Positions 36,901 through 46,022 of a DNA stretch of 64,000 bases are shown one piece after another. The notes beneath the pieces were generated by a model. It did no database searches. It was not told the DNA's origin and saw only the letters and a program-made list of their open reading frames with translations. The stretch is taken from assembly GCA_026004615.1 (NCBI GenBank), contig BPJM01000003.1, positions 124,001 through 188,000 on the forward strand, in the 5' to 3' direction. The DNA comes from Planctomycetota bacterium (lineage in GTDB: Bacteria > Planctomycetota > J058 > J103). Numbering within the stretch: position 1 is the stretch's first letter; every line of letters begins with the position of its first letter. Both the position numbers and the translations under genes were made by a program.

Positions 36901-38103
36901 ACGCTGTTCGTCCTGGACGACGGGCGCAAGGCGGTGCTGGCGTATCGCGGGCTGGAGCCCTCGCACGAGTTCGCGGTGGGCGAGGAGGGCGAGCGGCTGG
37001 TGGATCTGCGGGTCGACCCGCGCAGCGGGCGGCTCTATGTCCTCGATGCCGAGCGGGGCCGCATCCGGGTCTACGACGCGCTGGGGCTGGTGGACGGCGC
37101 GCCGTTCGGGCGCGCGGCGGCCCCGCCCGCCCGGGCGGGCCAGCTGCCGGCCATGGGCAGCTGGGAGCGGCCGGCGCGGCTGCGCTTCGATCCGCGGGGC
37201 TGGCTCTACCTGGTCGCCGGCGAGGGGACGGCGCTGCACCGGATCTCGACCGAGACGCGCGCGGAGCTGGTGCGCTGGGCGGGGCTCGGGCTCGCAGAGG
37301 CGAGCCGGCTCGCGGTCGGGCCCGAAGGCGGGCCGGCGGTGCTGTTGCCGCAGCGGGGCCAGGTCTACCGGCTCGACCGCTTCGGCTGGGTGCGCGCGGT
37401 CGTTCCCGGCGCCGGGGCGGCGCCGCTGGAGCGCCCGGTGGATCTGGCGGTGGATGCGGCCGGGCGCATCTACGTGCTCGATGCGGGGCCGGGCGCGGTG
37501 CTGGTGTATGGTCCCGGGGGCGAGCTGCTCGGGCGGATCGGCGCCGGCGGGAGCGGGCCGCACGAGCTGCGCGAGCCGGTGGCGCTCGGCCTCGATCCGG
37601 CGCGGCGGCTGCTCGGGGTGCTGGAGCGGCGCGCCGCCTGGGGCGTGAAGCTGTTCGATCTGCAGGGCAGGCTGCTCGCCGCGCTGCCGGGGCAGCAGGG
37701 TGCGCTCGAGGGCGCGAGCGATCTCGCGCTGACCCCGAGCGGCACCGTGCACGTGGCGCTCGGGCGCCGCGGTGCCGTGCGGAGCTTCGCGGCCGGGGAG
37801 GTGGTGCGTTCGGTGCCCGCCCGCTGGATCGAGCCGGCGGGCGAGAACCGGCTCGAGCGGGGCGAGTGGCAGGCGGGCGGGCAGCGAGCGGAGCGGCTGG
37901 CGGTCTCGAACCTGGGGCTGCTGTTCGTGCTCGAGCGAGGCGGGCCGCTCCAGGCGGTCGACCTCACCCGCGGGCACGCCCCCGTCGCGCGCCTGGCGCC
38001 GTCGGCCGAGCTGGGCGAAGCCGCCGACCTGGCGGTCGACGACTACGATCAGGTGTATCTGCTCGACCCCTCGGCCGCCCGCCTGCTCGTGCTGCGGCGG
38101 TGA
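33967..38103 (+). CDS. DUF4388 / TPR / transmembrane / NHL beta-propeller protein
   Basis: 1378 residues in one uninterrupted frame. Residues 1-~100 are a DUF4388 (PATAN) domain (AFEGDLTDLGLGDVLQNLRA and GTLTLQGPAGTATIWVEGGR), with a second related segment to ~190. TPR repeats fill ~240-450 (LQTAVRLLERSLELEPGAIQ, GRLDEAIEAYRKAAGLVP). A basic stretch and a transmembrane helix follow (NAALLGLALALVGFQLA, ~460-478). Outside, after a helical spacer and beta domains, comes a propeller of NHL-type repeats (~850-1375; LRQPVDLAVDRRGRVYVLDG, VRPVALDLGPDGTLFVLDDG, LERPVDLAVDAAGRIYVLDA). The start is a GTG at 33967 behind GGGGGT; a TTG at 33874 is possible. DUF4388 occurs in gliding and signalling proteins. 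Here it would sense inside and bind outside. Confidence 0.75.
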   Translation: MAFEGDLTDLGLGDVLQNLRANELSGTLTLQGPAGTATIWVEGGRIAGCRLPEPEGVPELADLVHRERLLEPRALARALRRRGRRELRTWLCEQGLVSEQALRAAVERWVQEAVLELFTWEGGRFRFEEQQPGPAAMGGELWALRPAIEPAALLMEAARRSDEWPRIRRRVPSFKEVYIAEPVADPQAEQLDEVQYGVVSLLDGVRDLEAVSRTLPYGRFAIAEATAVLTESGRIKRVDAEQLRRRAAQLQAEGELQTAVRLLERSLELEPGAIQARAALARLLERLGRDLEAAEQYKQLGFYCREAGRLDEAIEAYRKAAGLVPADLGVGEALLGLLRASGREQQAIEAGRALAAAAAEQHLYDKAIAIYQELLPLVADKTALREQIAQTCLRKADREGALAAYREEARERLRADDLRGAAAAYRRILELDPQDEVAARELERVEGGWYERRRARRRRLRNAALLGLALALVGFQLAREVLAGLHLRALYPQALAPVAGELADPHARVQAYRAAERAWPWTLAGLFARQALRAALLQEARAAREVLARAGAPRLAAEWARARLQALAPLLPPEAVDLPPPPPAGESAGGAAPLPERARILGRIAQVLPDGAVRLDVGAAEGVRERMVFEAVSPLDAAVLLGSGELALVPERAIARLTVLELAPHSALAWPEAAAGDSAPAAAGERRRARRLEAGDLVISAPHLLPGALPPRITELSASPLPARFGMPVELVAECAGEPHEGLVFEWEASGGVLLHERTLTPHNVWLPPLSGRSTFTLQLTAIGAKGRQSRRGLQVQSEGFAGNDAGEYRLVRRVGLEPASFGRLLDLAFDDRGQALLLFGGRQRTLVRMDEQWQVVGRSEGQGLGLELTRILLAGDRLYAIDAEGRRAVQLGAERGLYGGAPAIVYGGPGSGNGRLRQPVDLAVDRRGRVYVLDGAPEQPAVHVFRNDGTFLLSLGYAGAGPWGLVRPVALDLGPDGTLFVLDDGRKAVLAYRGLEPSHEFAVGEEGERLVDLRVDPRSGRLYVLDAERGRIRVYDALGLVDGAPFGRAAAPPARAGQLPAMGSWERPARLRFDPRGWLYLVAGEGTALHRISTETRAELVRWAGLGLAEASRLAVGPEGGPAVLLPQRGQVYRLDRFGWVRAVVPGAGAAPLERPVDLAVDAAGRIYVLDAGPGAVLVYGPGGELLGRIGAGGSGPHELREPVALGLDPARRLLGVLERRAAWGVKLFDLQGRLLAALPGQQGALEGASDLALTPSGTVHVALGRRGAVRSFAAGEVVRSVPARWIEPAGENRLERGEWQAGGQRAERLAVSNLGLLFVLERGGPLQAVDLTRGHAPVARLAPSAELGEAADLAVDDYDQVYLLDPSAARLLVLRR

Positions 38104-38167
38104 GCCGGCGCGCCCGCGCAGCGGACACGGGGCGAGCGGCGCGGGCCGGCGCCCCGCCCGGCGGTGC

Positions 38168-38196
38168 TTGCCGGCGCGCGGTTGCTCCGGTACAAC
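38168..38196 (+). promoter_or_regulatory. Predicted promoter of the PKD lipoprotein gene
   Basis: TTGCCG (38168-38173), 17 bases, TACAAC (38191-38196), 58 bases before the ATG. Confidence 0.4.
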
Positions 38197-38254
38197 GGGG
38201 CCTGCCATCCCAGGGGGAAGATGCTGGCGGGCCGGTCGGGCGGAGGGAGCGGCG

Positions 38255-41200
38255 ATGCGCGCGCGGTGGGCGCTGGTGGCGGTGGCGGCGGCCTGGCTCG
38301 GGGGGTGCGGCGGCGGGGATCCCACGGGCGCGGCGCCGCCGGCCGCGCCCCCCGCTCCCGCGGCACGGCTACGATCCGGCGGTGGCGCGGGCCGAACAGC
38401 AGGCCAAACAGGCCTGGCTGGTGCGCGAGCAGGGCCGCCTCGCCGCCGCGCCGGCTCCGGCTGCGGACGCGGCGGCCGCGAGCAAGCCAGCGGCAGCCGG
38501 CTCGAACGCCGTCCTGCGCTTCGCGGAGGCAGCGGCGGGCGTGCTCGAGGTCGAGCTCGAGGCGCTGCGCGCCTTCGCCAGCAGCAACGGGCTGCACGTG
38601 GTCCCGCGCAGCCGCGGCCGCGCCAGCCCCGAGCGGCTGCTGCGCTATACCCTGGAGGCGATCGTGCGCGGCGAGGCGGTGCTGTACGAGCGCGGTGCGG
38701 TCCCGCCTGCGCCCCGGCCCGACCAGGCCGGCCGCGCGGTGTTCGATCTGGGCGCAGGGCTCGCGGAGCGCTACCAGCCGCGGCCCGACGGCATCGAGCA
38801 GAGCTTCGTGCTGCCCGCGCGGCCGCCGGGCGATCCGGAACAGCCGCTCGTGGTGCGGGGCAAGATCGGTACCCGGCTGGAGCCGGACCTGCAGGAGCGC
38901 GCCGCGCCGACCGCCCCGATCCTGTTCCGCGACGGCGATGAGGCGGTGCTGAGCTACGGCGGCGCCACGGCGATCGACGCGGCGGGCCGGGCGCTGCGCG
39001 TGCCCACGGTGTGGACCGCGGACCGGCGCCTGGAGATCCGCGTGCCCGGCGAGTGGCTCGCCGCCGCGCGCTATCCGGTGGTGATCGATCCGCTGATCGG
39101 CACCGTCATCGCCGTCACCACCGCTCTGGATGCGCAGCGGCACGGCGACCTCGCCTACAGCGTGAGCTCGGACCGCTTCCTGGTGGTCTGGGAGGAGGAG
39201 TTCTCCAGCGTCGACCACGACATCTTCGGCCGGCTGTACAGCGGCACCGGGACGCCGATCGGGGGCGAGTTCGTCATCGACGCCTCGCTCGCCGATGCGC
39301 TGGCGCCGGCGGTCGCCTGGAACGCCTCGGAGAACGTCTTCCTCGTGGCCTGGCAGCAGCTCGATCGGTCCGATCCCAGCGCCACCTTCGATGTGTGGGC
39401 GGAGATCGTCAATGCCGACGGCTCCACCCGCAAGGCGAGCTTCGCGGTCCACCGGAGTCCGAGCGTGCACACGGAGGTGGACGTCGGGGGGCACGAGGAG
39501 ACGGCGGGGTATCCCTTCCTGGTCGTCTGGCAGACCGAGATCGTGGCCGGCGATCTGGATGTGGCGGCGAAGGCGGTCGATGTGGGCGGCGCGGTCGGCA
39601 ACTTCCAGCTCGCCGCCGCCTCCGGCCAGCAGGAGACGCGGCCCCGCGGTCAACAAGCTCGGCAGCGGGAGCACGCCCTGGTTCATCGCGTGGGAGGACG
39701 ACACCGCGGGCAATCTCGACATCCGGGGACGCGCCGTGCGTGCCACCGCCGGTTCGCTCGCCATCTCGTTCGAGCCGGCGTTCAGCGTGCACGCCGATCC
39801 GCGCGAGGATCGGCGGCCGGATGTGGCCGGCAGCGACCCGTGGGCGGTGGTCTGGGAGAACCTCTGGAGCGCGACCACGGGCGATGTGGACATCCGGGCA
39901 CGGCGCGTCAACGCCGTGGGGCCCATCGACCCGGACTTCACCTGGATCGCGCTGCGGACCGAGCCCGAGCTGCGGCCGACGATCTCGTTCTTCCAGGGGC
40001 CGGCCGGCGCGGCGCCGGAGTACCTGATCGCGTACACGCTCCAGGACAGCGGCGGCACCAACCTGTTCGCGCACCGGCGCGATGCGGCGAGCTTCGCGCT
40101 GCTGGAGAGCAACACCCAGCTATCGAGCTTCGGGGCGGACGATGCCGCCTCGGCCGCCGCGCGCGAGGCACCGCCGGGGGCCGAGCACTGGGTGGCGTTC
40201 GAGCGGACCTTCGGCGCGGGCGGCTCCAACCCCGACCCCGACATCCGCATCCAGCGCTTCGGGGTGCCGCCGTTCCCGCCGCTGGACGCGGACTTCACCG
40301 CCAGTCCCCAGAGCGGACAGGCGCCGCTGAGCGTGCAGTTCACCGATACCTCGAGCGGGCACCATCACCGACTGGCTGTGGGACTTCGGCGATGGCAGCT
40401 CCAGCACCCAGCAGAATCCGGTGCACCAGTATGCCACCGCTGCGACCCTACACCGTGTCGCTCACCGTGCGGGGGCCGGGCTCGGGCCCGGGCGGGCTCA
40501 ACACCGACACCGAGGACCAAGGCCCGACCTGATCCGGGTGCAGCCCGGGCCGGGCGCGATCGACGAGGATTTCGAGGGCGCCTCGCTGGGGTACCAACTT
40601 TCCCTGGCGCACAGGCGGCGCCGCGCCCTGGTTCACCGATGCGGCGGATGCGAACAGCGGGGCGCGCTCGGCGCGCTCGGGCGCGATCGGGCACAGCGAG
40701 GTGAGCTGGCTGGAGATCGGGCTCGACGTCACGCAGGCGGCGGATCTGAGCTTCTTCTGGCGTGCGGACAGCGAGCAGGGCTTCGACGTGCTGCGGGTGC
40801 TGGTCGATGGCGTCGAGGTGGGCAACAGCCTGCAGCGCTCGGGGATGACGCCCTGGACGCTGGAGCGCGTGCCGCTCGGTGCCGGGGTGCACCTGGTGCG
40901 CTTCGAGTACGAAAAGGACAACAGCGTCTCGATCGGGGGCGACCTCGTGCGGCTGGATGACATCGCGTTTCCGCCCGGGACCGCGATCGTCCCGCCGCCG
41001 GTGGCGAGCTTCACCGCGAGTCCCAATCCGGTCAGCGCGGGCAGCAGCGTGACGTTCACCGACACCTCCACCGTGACCGCCGCCGGCACCACCGGGACCG
41101 CGGTGCCGAGCTACAGCTGGGACTTCGGCGACGGGACGGGCTCTGCCCAGCAGCATCCGGTGCACGTCTATGCCGCGCCCGGCACCTACACCGCCACCCT

Positions 41201-42253
41201 GACGGTCCGGGATGCGGGGGGGTAGCTCCCTGGCGAGCCAGGCCATCACGGTGCTAGGTGGCGGTGCGCCGCCGGCACCGGTGGCGCGCTTCGTTGCGAA
41301 TCCGAGCGGGGGGGTGGCGCCGCTGACCGTGCAGTTCACCGATCGCTCGAGCGGCTCGATCGCCGCCTGGTCGTGGGACTTCGGCGACGGCACGAGCTCG
41401 ACCGCGCAGCACCCCAGCCACACCTACACCACGCCCAACCGCTATACGGTGCGGCTGACCGTCACCGACACCACCGGGGCGTTCTCCGCCAGCACCACCG
41501 CGATCGTGGTGAGCCCGGCCGCCGGGGCGCCGGTGGCCGACTTCGACGCGGCGCCGCGCAGCGGCAACTCCCCGCTGGTGGTGCAGTTCCACAACCGCTC
41601 GCAGAATGCGACCGGGTTTCGGTGGGACTTCGGCGACGGCACGACGAGCGTCGACCCCGATCCGGTGCACATCTACCAGAATCCCACCAGCCAGACCGCC
41701 CGCTTCGATGTCACGCTGAGCGTGAGCGGGCCCGCCGGCACCGACCTCAAGTTCGAGCCGGACTTCATCACGGTGTTGCCGCAGGCCCCCGGCGCGCCGA
41801 TCGCGGACTTCCGCGCGGTTCCCGCCGGCGGGCCGGCGCCGCTCGCGGTGCGGTTCACCGACATCTCGACCGGGACCGCGACCATCGTCAGCTGGTTGTG
41901 GGACTTCGGCGACGGCACGAGCTCGACCCAGCAGCACCCGAGCCACACCTACACCGCGGAGGGGCTCTATACGGTGACGCTGGTGGTGACGGACGCGAAT
42001 GGCAACGCCGATGCGCTGAGCAAGCCGGATCTGATCGCGGTGAGCCGCGGCGGGCCGCCGAGCACGATCCGCAGGCGGAGCGGGGGCGGGGGCTGCGTGC
42101 TCGTGGGGCCGGTGGCAGGGCGCGGCGGGGGCGTCCGGCGCGGGGGGGCCGGGGGCGGCGCTGCCGCTCGTGCTGGCGCTGCTGGCGCTGCTGGGCGTGC
42201 GGCGGCAAGGCCGCCGGCGCGGCGCGGGAGCCCGGCGATGCACGGTGCGCTGA
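38255..42253 (+). CDS. Large PKD-domain lipoprotein with C-terminal sorting-like tail (many frame changes)
   Basis: About 1330 residues once joined; GGAGGGAG precedes the ATG at 38255. Lipobox LGGC (Cys18) in MRARWALVAVAAAWLGGC. After a Pro/Ala linker (shift near 38350-38375) comes a beta-rich head with repeated tryptophan strands (FLVVWEEEFSSVDHDIFGRL, FLVAWQQLDRSD, YPFLVVWQTEI, WAVVWENLW; shift ~39645). Five PKD domains follow, each with the WDFGDG core (near 40375, 41120, 41375, 41625, 41900). An EDFEGASLG-type choice-of-anchor domain (40560-40980) separates the first and second. Shifts occur near 40360, 40450, 40540, 40600 and at 41217-41222. The end is SGGGGC, a Gly-rich linker, the hydrophobic LPLVLALLALLGV and Arg-rich RRQGRRRG. 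This resembles MYXO-CTERM/GlyGly-CTERM sorting tails. Confidence 0.65.
41374..41955 (+). repeat. PKD-encoded direct repeat
   Basis: A 57-base unit starting TGGGACTTCGGCGACGGCAC occurs at 41374-41430 and again at 41899-41955 with only a few mismatches. It encodes WDFGDGTSST-x-QHPSHTYT in both PKD domains. Such near identity implies recent domain duplication or recombination, and makes the region prone to assembly slippage. Confidence 0.6.
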
Positions 42254-43279
42254 GCGGCGGGGCCGCCGGGCGGACGGCGGGCGGGACGCTGGCGCTGGCG
42301 GCGGCACTGGGGCTGGTGGCATCGTGGGCGGTGGGGGCGCCGGGCGAGCGCGCGGGGCGCAGCCCCGCTGCGGCCGCTCGCGCGCCGGGCGGCGCCGAGC
42401 TCGATCCGTTCGCCTACGAGCCGGCGCCGTTTTCCTTCCAGCGCCGGCGCGAGCGGCGGCTGCCGGGGGGTGACGGTCTACCGGGTCGAGATGCCGTCGC
42501 CGGTGGTGAGCGGCGATCCGCACAACGACACCATCTACGGCTTCGATCACGTACCCTGGCTGGGGGCGGAGGCGGCGGCGATCGTGCTGCCCATCGCGGC
42601 CGGCCGCGATCTGGTGCTGGAGCGCAGCTTCGCCACCTGGCTGGCGCTGCGCGGGATCCGCGCGTTCGTGATGCCGCTGCCCTACCAGCACGAGCGCGGG
42701 GCGGGTGCACGCCGCGACGTGCTGCGCCGCGAGGGCGGGCTCGAGGATCTGCTGGCATTCTTCCGCCAGGCGGTGCTGGACACCGAGCGCGTGCGGCAGT
42801 GGCTGGTCCAGGCCCAAGGGGGTGCCGGCGGGGCGGGTGGGGCTGGTCGGCATCTCGCTCGGCAGCCTGGTGGCGGCGCTCGCCTACGGCCACGATCCGG
42901 GCTTCGGCGCGGCGGCGCTGCTGCTCGGCGGGGGCGATCTGGGCCGAGGGTGATCTGGCATGGCTCGCGCGAGACCCGTCGGCTGAAGGAGCGGCTGCTC
43001 GAGGCCGGCCACGATCTGGCGAGCGTGCGCGCGGCGCTGCGGCCGGTGGATCCGTTGAGCTGGGCGCGGCCCGAACGCGGTCGCGGGCTGCTCATGCTCA
43101 ATGCGACGCGGGACGAGGTGTTTCCGCGCCGCTCGACCGAGCGGCTGCTCGCGGCCTGGGGTCCGGAGGCCCGGATCGTCTGGTTTCCGGGGGATCACTA
43201 CTCGGTGGCGCTGTTCCTGCCGGTGGCCCTGGAACAGGTCGCCTCCCACCTGCGCGCCCAGCTGCTCGAGCGGCGGTGA
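42238..43279 (+). CDS. Secreted alpha/beta hydrolase (frame changes)
   Basis: The ATG at 42238 overlaps the end of the PKD gene by 16 bases and has GGGAG upstream. The N-terminus has a hydrophobic signal-like segment (GGTLALAAALGLVASWAVG). A six-G run near 42466-42471 shifts the frame to VYRVEMPSPVVSGDPHNDTI, ERSFATWLALRGIRAFVMPL. Between 42818 and 42945 a third frame supplies the nucleophile elbow GLVGISLGSLVAALAYGHDP (GxSxG). After returning, the acid LMLNATRDEVFPRRSTERLL and the His WFPGDHYSVALFLP complete a normal Ser-Asp-His triad. About 347 residues. An exported esterase or lipase-like enzyme is likely; the substrate is unknown. Confidence 0.65.
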
Positions 43280-43478
43280 CAGGCGGGGCGGTGATCGCCG
43301 GCGGGGGGCGTCGCCGGAGCGGGGGCCGTCTGGCACGCCGGGCGGGCGCAGGGGGGGGCGGGCGCGCTCCCCCGCGCGGGGCGGGCCGCGGTGCGGCTGC
43401 GGGCAGGGTGAGCGGCGGCCGCGCGCGGCGAGGCGGCGGTGCCGCAACGGGTTGTGGCCCAAGCGCCCGCGTGCGTCC

Positions 43479-43507
43479 TTGGCGCGCGGTTTGCGTTCCG
43501 GTATGAT
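43479..43507 (+). promoter_or_regulatory. Predicted promoter of sufB
   Basis: TTGGCG (43479-43484), 17 bases, TATGAT (43502-43507), in an unusually AT-rich patch, 67 bases before the ATG. Confidence 0.6.
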
Positions 43508-43516
43508 AGACCCATC

Positions 43517-43539
43517 GCGGCACCGGTGTGTGGTGCCGC
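43517..43539 (+). promoter_or_regulatory. Stem-loop at the start of the sufB leader
   Basis: GCGGCACC and GGTGCCGC form a perfect 8-base stem around a 7-base loop, beginning within a few bases of the expected transcription start. It could stabilise the mRNA or be a repressor palindrome. I recognise no known Fe-S or riboswitch motif. Confidence 0.4.
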
Positions 43540-43573
43540 ACGGCGTGGGGTTCGGCACACGAGGAGCAGCCAC

Positions 43574-44983
43574 ATGGGCGTCAAGGTCGAGGACCTGGTA
43601 CTGGACCGCTACGAGTTCGGCTTCGCCGACGAGGAGCGGCCGGTCTTCAAGACCGAAAAGGGCCTGAGCCGCCGCGTCGTCGAGCAGATCTCGGAGGTCA
43701 AGGGCGAGCCCGCCTGGATGCGGGAGTTCCGGCTCAAGGCCTACGAGCACTTCGTCCAGCGGCCGATGCCGAACTGGGGCGACGTCGAGCGGCTCCGCCA
43801 GATCGACTTCGACGAGATCTACTACTACTTCCGGCCCGCCGACCGGCAGGGCCACAGCTGGGATGAGGTGCCGGAGTACATCAAGCGCACCTTCGACCGG
43901 CTGGGGATCCCCGAGGCGGAGAAGAAGTTCCTGGGCGGGGTCGGTGCCCAGTACGACTCGGAGGTGGTCTACCACAACATCCAGAAGGACTGGGAGGCCA
44001 AGGGGGTCATCTTCCTCGACATGGACTCGGGGTTGCGCGAGCACCCCGAGCTGGTGCGCGAGTACTTCGGCACCGTGATCCCCTACAACGACAACAAGTT
44101 CGCGGCGCTCAACAGCGCGGTCTGGTCGGGGGGCTCGTTCATCTACGTGCCGCCGGGGGTCAAGGTCGAGCTGCCGCTGCAGACCTACTTCCGCATCAAC
44201 GCCAAGAACGTGGGGCAGTTCGAGCGCACGCTGATCATCGTGGACGAGGGCGCCGAGGTCCACTACGTCGAGGGGTGCACGGCGCCGGTCTACACCACCG
44301 ATTCGCTGCATGCGGCGGTGGTCGAGATCATCGTGAAAAAGGGGGGGCGCTGCCAGTACACCACGATCCAGAACTGGTCGAAGAACGTCTTCAACCTGGT
44401 GACCAAGCGCGCGGTCGCCCACGAGGACGCGACCATGTGCTGGCTGGATGGCAACCTCGGCAGCAAGCTCACCATGAAGTACCCGTGCGTCTATCTCAAG
44501 GGGCGGGGGGCGCACGCGGAGATCCTGTCGGTGGCGTTCGCGGGCTCGGAGCAGCACCAGGATGCGGGCTGCAAGGTCATCCACGCGGCGCCGCACACCA
44601 CGAGCAGCATCACCGCCAAGTCGCTCTCCAAGAACGGGGGCAAGACCACCTTCCGGGGCCTGATCAAGGCCACTCCCGAGGCGCGCAATAGCCGGATCGA
44701 CTCCAAGTGCGACGCGCTCATCCTGGATCATCTGTCCAGCTCCGATACCGTGCCCTATCTGGAGCTGGAGGCGCCGGACGTGACCGTGGAGCACGAGGCG
44801 ACGGTCTCCAAGGTCTCCGACGAGCAGCTGTTCTACCTCCGCTCGCGGGGGATCGACGAGGAAGAGGCCAAGGTGCTGATCGTCAACGGCTTCATCCAGC
44901 CGATCGTGCGCGAGCTGCCGATGGAGTACGCCGTCGAGCTGAACCGGCTGGTCGCGCTCGAGATGGAGGGTTCCGTCGGCTAG
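43574..44983 (+). CDS. sufB: Fe-S cluster assembly scaffold SufB
   Basis: 469 residues behind GAGGAG. SufB is the scaffold subunit of the SufBC(2)D complex on which Fe-S clusters are built. It shows the family's N-terminal [18 protein letters not shown] and [13 protein letters not shown], the [18 protein letters not shown] block, [18 protein letters not shown], and the beta-helix core with [40 protein letters not shown] and the conserved Cys region ([10 protein letters not shown]) supply residues known to matter for cluster building. It ends [17 protein letters not shown]. No sufC or sufD lies next to it, which is unusual since sufBCD normally cluster. A Rieske-type protein follows 286 bases later. 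Confidence 0.94.
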   Translation: MGVKVEDLVLDRYEFGFADEERPVFKTEKGLSRRVVEQISEVKGEPAWMREFRLKAYEHFVQRPMPNWGDVERLRQIDFDEIYYYFRPADRQGHSWDEVPEYIKRTFDRLGIPEAEKKFLGGVGAQYDSEVVYHNIQKDWEAKGVIFLDMDSGLREHPELVREYFGTVIPYNDNKFAALNSAVWSGGSFIYVPPGVKVELPLQTYFRINAKNVGQFERTLIIVDEGAEVHYVEGCTAPVYTTDSLHAAVVEIIVKKGGRCQYTTIQNWSKNVFNLVTKRAVAHEDATMCWLDGNLGSKLTMKYPCVYLKGRGAHAEILSVAFAGSEQHQDAGCKVIHAAPHTTSSITAKSLSKNGGKTTFRGLIKATPEARNSRIDSKCDALILDHLSSSDTVPYLELEAPDVTVEHEATVSKVSDEQLFYLRSRGIDEEEAKVLIVNGFIQPIVRELPMEYAVELNRLVALEMEGSVG

Positions 44984-45269
44984 CCCGGCGCTCGCGCCCC
45001 AGCGGCAACGCCGCCACACCCGGACCTCTGGTTGCGCGCACGGCGTGCCCTGGCTGCGGAGGCCGCCGTCCTGCCGCGGCGGAGGGGGGCGGGCAGGCGC
45101 GCCGCCCCGCGGCTGTCGGGCGGCTCGGGGCGAGCCGGCCACGGCGGGTCCGGCCAGGCTCTGGACGGCCGCCGTGCGCGGCACTTGCAACGCAGCCCCG
45201 GATGCGGTCTTCTGGGAGCAGCCACCCGCGGCGAGGGTGGCGCGACTTGCAGAGCACCGGGAGAGAACG

Positions 45270-45593
45270 ATGGCGGAGCCGGAGTACTTCGACGTCGGTC
45301 CGGCGGCGGAGCTGCCGCCCGGCGGCATGCGCCGCTACGTGGTGGATGGAGTGCCGATCGCCGTCTACCACGTCGCCGGCAGGTTCTATGCCACCGATGA
45401 CACCTGCACCCATGCCGAGGCCTCGCTCAGCGAGGGCGAGCTGGACTGCGAGCGGCGCGAGGTCGAGTGTCCCCTGCACGGCGCGCGGTTCTCGATCGAG
45501 ACCGGTGAGGTGCGCGCCATGCCGGCGAGCACTCCGGTCCGTACGTATCCGGTCCGGATCCAGGACGGCCGGTTGCTGGTCGGGCTGCGCTAG
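45270..45593 (+). CDS. Rieske-type [2Fe-2S] ferredoxin
   Basis: 107 residues, a stand-alone Rieske domain. The cluster ligands are visible as CTHAEASLSEG (CxH) and CPLHGARFSIETGEV (CxxH), 18 residues apart, with the typical ending PVRTYPVRIQDGRLLVGL. No signal peptide or membrane helix, so it is a soluble electron carrier of the NirD/BphA3 kind, which feeds oxygenases. No oxygenase gene is adjacent. GGGAGAG precedes the ATG at 45270. The 286-base gap before it (44984-45269) contains no gene I can support. Confidence 0.88.
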   Translation: MAEPEYFDVGPAAELPPGGMRRYVVDGVPIAVYHVAGRFYATDDTCTHAEASLSEGELDCERREVECPLHGARFSIETGEVRAMPASTPVRTYPVRIQDGRLLVGLR

Positions 45594-45667
45594 TCGGTCC
45601 GGGCCGGGCTGGAGGCCCCGGCGGCTGCGGCCGGTCCGGGACGGCAGATGATGCGAGGAGACGCCCC

Positions 45668-45994
45668 ATGGCCACCGACGAGGTCGCCGAGCTGCTCGGC
45701 CAGCTGGAATCCCGCTTCCGGCCCGGGGTGCTCGAGCGCGACATCTCGTATTACCTGACGCTGGGCGAGGGGCCGGACGACAAGTGGACGGTGGTGGTGG
45801 GGCCCGAGCGCTGCGAGGTCAGGCGCGGCAAGGCGATCGAGCGGGCGGACTGCGTGCTCAAGACCTCGCGCGAGCTGTTCCTGCGGATGGTGCGCGAGGG
45901 CTACACGCCGGGCATGCTGGACATCGCGCGCGGCCGGGTCAAGTCCAACGACCCGCTGCTGCTGCGGGAGCTGAAGCGGGCGCTCGGCTTCTGA
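45668..45994 (+). CDS. SCP2 sterol-transfer-family protein
   Basis: 108 residues with AGGAG upstream. The single domain has the SCP2 order: YYLTLGEGPDDKWTVVVGPE, RCEVRRGKAIERADCVLKTS, RELFLRMVREGYTPGMLDIA and GRVKSNDPLLLRELKRAL. The family has a hydrophobic tunnel that binds lipids or acyl-CoA; the bacterial role is seldom known. It lies 74 bases after the Rieske gene and 28 before the deacetylase-like gene, possibly one operon. Confidence 0.85.
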   Translation: MATDEVAELLGQLESRFRPGVLERDISYYLTLGEGPDDKWTVVVGPERCEVRRGKAIERADCVLKTSRELFLRMVREGYTPGMLDIARGRVKSNDPLLLRELKRALGF

Positions 45995-46022
45995 GCCGGC
46001 GCTGTGCGCGGGCGCGATCCCG

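Noticed and set aside
33679..38325. A 1548-residue minus-strand open frame
   Set aside because: Shadow of the DUF4388-TPR-NHL gene; its QPA/RHR-rich composition is typical of antisense frames in GC-rich DNA.
43439..43573. Upstream extension of SufB from an earlier in-frame start at 43439
   Set aside because: The promoter and leader hairpin lie inside this stretch, and the family N-terminus and GAGGAG site match the ATG at 43574.
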